From Rusavskia elegans (lineage: Eukaryota; Ascomycota; Lecanoromycetes; Teloschistales; Teloschistaceae), in contig SAUG01000030.1 in assembly GCA_011316305.1 (NCBI GenBank), positions 124,001 to 188,000 of the forward strand: a stretch of DNA of 64,000 bases, in the 5' to 3' direction. A model generated the notes under the pieces. That model saw only the letters and a list, made by a program, of their open reading frames with translations, was not told where the DNA came from and did no database searches. Every line of letters begins with the position of its first letter. Positions within the stretch are counted from its first letter, which is position 1. Shown in pieces: positions 58,601 through 64,000 of this stretch. The position numbers were made by a program, and so were the translations under genes.

Positions 58601-61600
58601 GGGACAGCGGGGAACTTGAATGGGCTCATCTAGAGCGGTCGAGATCATAACGCTGCTCGAGTCACGGCCATTGCACAACGAATTTCGAAAGGAAACGTCA
58701 ACCCCTGAAAAGCCTGTTTCCTGGAGTAAGCTATTCCAGGTGTCTTCGTTGACTAAGGGACCCAATTGCCGAAAATTTTCGGTGCCTAGGTTTGTGTGTC
58801 AGCTGCCGGACAAGTCTTCTCCAAGGCAGACCATGGCTATGACAATGGGTCACTCCTCAAGCCAATTCAAGTAGCCATGCCCATTTATTCCACATGACCG
58901 AACGCTTGACCAGGGACGCGATGCTATCGAGGTATCGAGATACTATACAGGAATGTGGGAAGTTACGTACCTTGCCACCAACCTGGCAAGAGCCCGAAAA
59001 CAAAGGGCGCCGTGATCGAGTCGGGATTTGTAGACTCGAAAATTATGATATGGCCGCCCCTGTAGGATCTGATCAGCTGCTATACGATTGTAAACATGGA
59101 ATACTGCTCACCGTCTCAGCAGTCTTCGTGCATTTTTGAGCGTATTCCGCAGACTCGAAGTGGCGTGGAGTACCTGGTGGAAACCCAATCAAACGAGTTC
59201 ACACGGAGAGTAGTGGCTCAAGCTTACATTGGAGGCGACGATGATATCATACTTCGCCGAAAACCCCTGCTGCAATGGATCCTTCTCAATGTTCAGGGGT
59301 AAAAAGCTCATGCGGTCAACGCAGTCTCGAAAATCCTCTCTGGCTTTCGCGAAGAAGCTCGCAGATAGATCCGTGAAAGTGTACTCGGCGAATCTTTTGG
59401 TGCCGCCTTGAGTGAGGGTGCGAAGGATGTCCCGAGTCGCGCTTCCAGTACCAGCGCCGATTTCCAAGATGTTGAGGTTTGGACATTTATGTGCACGTAG
59501 ATCGATATACAAGCCCAGATCGCGGAAACCCGTGGCTACTTCGTTGAAGAAACGATAGTACTCGTTCGTCAAGCTGTCCTCAAAGAGTAGGCTTAGAGCG
59601 TCAACTTCCCCTTCTAGGATCTTTTGGAGGTTCCGAGTTACGCGGACCATCAGCTGGCCTGCAGGGTCATTGTTCTCGACCTGACGCTCAAGTGTGTCAA
59701 ACGAAGAGCCTTCGATGAATGGATATGCTTCCGAAGATGAATCGCTAGATAGGACGAGATTATTCATCCAGTCGAGGTAACGACCTAAATGCGGACTTCT
59801 TTTGTGTATAGCTTGCTCATCGATGTTTTTCTTGATTCTTTCAAAAGCCAGGCGACACAAAATGTCTTTCTCAGGTATCATCAATTGGCTGTGATCCAGG
59901 GAAGGGGTAGACCACGAAGAGCAGTAGGTTTGTATTTGCTCCCGTGTCATCAGTCCGAGATCAGGCTTCCATTCCACGCTGTAGCAGAGCTGTTTTGGTG
60001 CGACTTGAATCTGCGAAGATGACAATCCAGTCTCTGCGATTGTCTGAGCCTTTAACCGACAGTAAAGGAGGACTCGCCCGTCAACGGAACTCGAGGCAAG
60101 CGTAGAGAAGTCGGCACTTCGACTTCCCACGAACTCACGCTTAGCCGAGATGTCAACCGCGGGTTCTTTAAAATCGTAGAGATCAGCTGATATCTGAAGG
60201 CGGGTAATACTCGTAGGTACCATGGTCGGCATTCTTTTTCGCGCTCCCTTCGTCAAGACCACGAGAATAGCCTGCAGTAATGTTGCGTCAAGGCTTCCTG
60301 GATGAATGATGTTTGGCTGTAGGCTGTCCGGCAACTTGGAAGTCCATGCATGTGGATCAACATGTGCCGCTGCGGCCCCTTTACCGTCGCACCGAATTGC
60401 TTTCAAACCCCTAAAAGTAGGCCCGAAAGCTAAACCAGAGTTCTTCAGTGTATCGTAGAACTGCTTCGAGCTAACGGCCAGTTTGCAATTGGTCAAAGCT
60501 TTGAGGTGTCCCGTAGCATGGACTTTCAGATGTTCACCATTGCTGTCGGCCTCAGTACCGACAGGGTCATCGGTTACATACTCCAAGGCAATCGACCCAC
60601 GGCCAGCTTCAGTCGAGTCCTGGCCCTGAAAGAGGTATATGCGGAAATCACACCACTCTAAAAAGTTACGTGTGGCATCATCTGACTGGCGTAGCGTGAT
60701 CTGCACTCCCACGCTTCCGTGGATCGGTACCACTGCGGCTTTACCGAATATGACGTCTCGGAGATGATATTTAATGATCCTCTTTCCGGCAGCTGCAGTT
60801 GTACGAGCTGCTTCGATCGCCATGATGATGAATCCAGCAGCCGGATAGAGCAAGGTGTCGTTTATCTAGCGAACGTCAAGACACATGTACTTTCAAATGC
60901 CACAGCGGAACGACAGACCATGTGATGCTTGATCCAAGGAGATTGTGTGACGCCTAGATTGTTAGTCCATCTTGCTTCGTAGCGGTTCCAATCCGATACA
61001 GCGGTCCCCAGGAGTTCGTGTGGGGGCGCTTTGCGGAACCTAGTATTCCTGCTTAGTCTGCCCTCGCTCCAGTATTGCTTGGTGTGATCGAAGGGGTAAG
61101 CAGGTAAATCTACCAGCATTTGCAGAGCCGCGGTACCTGCGAAACCAGCTCTAGTCTTCAGTACATCGATAGGGGCTCCTGTACAGTGGAGCACGCCGGC
61201 AGCTTCCATTATCGTCTTCGTGGCAGACAGACCTCTCGTCAGCAACGAGGTGTAGTTGACGCGTTGAGACAAATCCATATCTTTGAGGTTATCCTTGATC
61301 GCTCCTTTGAGGATTCCGTGGGGGCCAATCTCGCAAATCAAATCGATCTGAGAATTTCTCGCTTTTCGACCCTCGGACTTCTTTGAATGAGACAATCCGA
61401 TGTGGCGTAAGGCGCTCGAAAATTGTACTGGCGAGGCCATGTTACGAGCCCAGTAGGTCGGGTCGCGAAGTTCTTGGGAAGAGCATTCGTGGCCGGTCAA
61501 CGATGATATCATGCAGGGATTACCGTACTCGCTTGACCCAGGGGAGATCTCATTGATAGATGAGGCGTATGTTGCAGCGAGCTCTTGCATAGCTGTCGAA

Positions 61601-64000
61601 TGGTATGCCACGCTAACGTCCAACCTACGGTGGAATACTCCATCTGAGGCAAGCAAGGGCTGTAAAGCACGTATAAGACCCTCTGGACCTGCGATTGTAG
61701 TATTACGCGACGAGTTGATACAAGCCACACAGAGCCTACCACCATCGGCTATCTTGTTGAGGTAGGGCAGAACATCGTCTTCACCCAGGCCGACAGCCAT
61801 CATCGCGCCGGGCGAAGGCAGTTTCTGGAGAAGGGAGCTGGCGCTCAGACCGCGATAGAACGCGATCTTCAGTGCCGATTCGTGGGAAATAGCCCCCGTG
61901 CAGTATGCGGCAGCGATTTCACCCGATGAGTGTCCAACAACACGGTCTGGCTTCACTCCCCAGTTATGTAGGAGGGTGATTAGGCCGATCTGTAGCGCTG
62001 TACATATGGGCTGACTGTAAGCCGGATGTCGCAGGTTCGTTCTATCGACATCCCTTGCTATCTCATCTGTACCAAGTCAGCCCCTTACTGGAAGCTAAGG
62101 ATAGTGCTATTCCTGACCGAGAAGTCTCCAGGTACAGCCTAGATCCGACAGGATGGCCTGTGAGAGGTCCAGACTGTACCTGAATGTTGCGTGATCAAGA
62201 AGTTCCAGGCCCATACCCGTCCATTCCGCACCCTGGCCCGTAAAGACGAAAGCGATTCCAGGGTTTTGAATGGACCTTCTCGGCGTGGCGAAAGCACGAC
62301 TTAATTCTCTTTTCAATTGAGCGATTGAGTCCACGGCCAAAGAAGCTCTCCAAGGCATGACTGTACGCTTCGCGGCCAGAGTAAAATACAGGTTGGCAAG
62401 AAAACCTACTTCATCTTCTATGGGCTCAATACTGTTGATGTATTCCTCGTACGCTGCGTATACTCGTTGAAGGCTTTTCTCGTCTTGGGCAGACCACACC
62501 AACAATTTTGGTTCCGAACCTTTTGCAACACAAGGTGATGGTAGATGTCGGTCAAGCGGCTTCTCGGGTTCGCTTCTGCTTGGTAGAGTGCAGTGTTTTC
62601 CACGGATGCCATGTAGATGCAGATAAAAACGGGCGTCATCCAAGACAACATGACAGTTGGATCCTCCAAAGCCGAATGAACTTACAGATGCTCGACGCAA
62701 TCCATCGGTCGGCCACGGAATCGGCTCCACGGGAAACTTGGCTGCTGTCAGTTTTGGATCGCTTGTCCCCTGGTAAAACTTACTTCCAGGTTCCACCCTG
62801 CGGCATCTATGGAATCGTTGGGTTTCTCGAACAAAGCGTTAGGTGGAATAATGCCCTTCTCCAAAACTAATACAGTCTTGATCAAGCCAGCGAGACCGGC
62901 CGCTCCCTCCAGATGGCCAACGTTTGTCTTGACTGCGCCGATTCGGAGGGGGTAACATTTTGGTCGGTCTTTGAATGCCTGATGGATGCCTAGGGCCTCT
63001 ATGGGGTCACCGACACGAGTTCCTGTACCGTGTGCTTCGAAGAAATTGGTAAGTGCCATATCCAATCCAGCGGAAGCATAGGTCTGACGAATCAATGTCT
63101 CATGAGCGACGCTGCTCGGCTGAGAGACACCAGGCGTTCGACCGTCTTGGTTTGATCTCGAGGCACGGATCACTGCTCTGATGATATCACCATCCTCTAC
63201 GGCCCGAGTGACCGACTTGACAATCACTACAGCAATGCCCTCCCCCCGAGAATATCCATTGGCCCGGTGGTCAAAACTGTAGCATTTGCTATCAGGCGAT
63301 AGAAATCCAAGATCAGCGAGGGCCGCTGACGTTTCCGGGCCGAATATAATGTTAGAGCCAGCCACAACCCCCTAAGGAACGATCAGTCCCTGCGACGAAA
63401 ACACCAATTTAACCTCTTACCATGGTGCTTTGACCATTCCGGATACCCTGGCACGCAGAATCAAGTGCATTCAGACTGCTTGAGCAAGCGGTGTCTATGG
63501 AAATGCTCGGTCCTTTGAAGTCGTAAAACCAGCTGATGCGATTCGCCAGCATTGCCGAAGATGTACCCGTGGCTCTGTGTTGCGCTTGTGATCCTGGATC
63601 TCTTGAAAGCATGACCCCGTAATCGTGACCAAATGATCCGACGTGAACGGACGTCTCTGAAGAAGCAACACGTTCAAGTGGGAGCCCCGCTAACGTTTAC
63701 ATGTCACTACTCCTGTCTCAAGACCAGCCTGGTGGACAAATGACTGACCGTTTTCAAGCGCATGATATGTGGTTTCCAGGAGCCACCTCTGCTGTGGGTC
63801 CATGCATTCTGCTTCTGCTGGGCTGATAGAGAAGAAGGGTGCATCAAAGGCAGCGATGTCTTCTCGAACAAAATGGGCCCCTCTGGCGTTTGACTACGGT
63901 CCCAACATCAGCATGTGAGGCGAAGTAGAATCGTGTGTCGTACCGTCCTGGGCTCTAAGGCATCAGGGCTCCAGAAAGCGTCTATATTGTAGCGGTCTTC
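55627..64000 (-). CDS. Highly reducing type I polyketide synthase, 5'-truncated (KS-AT-DH-MT-ER-KR-ACP)
   Basis: This is the 3' part of a large gene running off the window edge. Motifs on the minus strand, in order: KS with DTACSSS (about 63480), EAHGTGT (about 63030) and [10 protein letters not shown] (about 62920); AT with [12 protein letters not shown] and GHSSG (about 61930); DH with HELLGT, the histidine at WIKHHM and LDATLLQ; a methyltransferase with [13 protein letters not shown] (about 59460); a structural pseudo-KR; ER with [16 protein letters not shown] (about 57545); KR with IVGGLGGLG (about 56850) and [10 protein letters not shown]; and an ACP with GVDSL (about 55810), ending in Gly6. 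Ten or more small introns include 56524-56598, 56920-56989, 58786-58970 (185 nt), 60866-60918, 62067-62117, 62737-62783 and 63372-63420. There is no release domain, as usual. The product cannot be inferred. Confidence 0.95.

Noticed and set aside
1..64000. CRISPR arrays, bacterial operons, insertion sequences, rRNA or tRNA genes
   Set aside because: No regularly spaced repeats, no bacterial gene organisation, and no sequence matching tRNA box A/B patterns with a foldable arm was recognised by eye; a tRNA scan was not possible.

Overview
This window is nuclear DNA of a filamentous ascomycete (Pezizomycotina). The evidence is dense short introns (mostly 43-75 nt, GT-AG, CTRAY-like branch sites), DASH and Mis14 kinetochore genes, a fungal grainyhead/CP2 regulator, Fig1, YTP1, a DUF1989 protein and a highly reducing iterative polyketide synthase. 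I cannot fix the genus. Where I give an exon structure it was read by hand from splice consensus, and the exon lengths sum to an intact reading frame.

Layout. 0-14.5 kb: aconitase C-terminus (+), Mis14/Nsl1 (+), Sec14 (-), Gar1 (-), cytosolic threonyl-tRNA synthetase (+), an Slm1-like F-BAR/PH protein (+), a conserved unknown (-), a J-domain membrane protein (+) and a LACTB2-type metallo-beta-lactamase (+). 16.3-22.2 kb: grainyhead/CP2 factor (-) and an oxysterol-binding protein (+). 22.8-27.7 kb: a metzincin-type metallopeptidase with a jacalin-like tail (-) and a Whi5/Nrm1-like G1/S repressor (+). 28.4-31.9 kb: a probably disrupted small secreted protein (+), a DUF1989 protein (+) and a HIT hydrolase (+). 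32.1-37.6 kb: a second CRAL-TRIO lipid-transfer protein (-), DASH subunit Dam1 (+) and YTP1-like membrane protein (-). 38.9-44.5 kb: eEF1A methyltransferase Efm5 (-), a decayed inverted-repeat element, rhomboid protease Rbd2 (+) and GPI transamidase subunit Gaa1 (+). 44.7-55.4 kb: proteasome subunit Rpn9 (-), complex I 40-kDa subunit (+), Fig1 (+), a HAD/Swiss-Army-Knife RNA-repair-type protein (-), a RING protein (+) and replication factor Sld2 (-). 55.6-64.0 kb: the 3' part of a KS-AT-DH-MT-ER-KR-ACP polyketide synthase (-), whose 5' end lies beyond the window.

Most of the window is housekeeping sequence with no operon logic. Several pairs share short divergent promoters: GAR1/ThrRS, unknown/J-protein, CRAL-TRIO/DAM1, RPN9/complex I and HAD/RING. 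The accessory part is the polyketide synthase at the right edge. Its 3' end sits 273 bp from the start of SLD2, so any co-clustered genes should lie beyond position 64000.

The most distinctive signals are gene-structure oddities: internal microexons of 13, 14 and 15 nt, one carrying the HIT histidine triad; introns that split the rhomboid catalytic serine codon and the last RING cysteine codon; a GC-AG intron; and a 48-nt intron that is in frame and stop-free. There is also a MITE-like AT-rich element and a secreted-protein gene with an in-frame TAG. I found no convincing wholly new multi-gene system.
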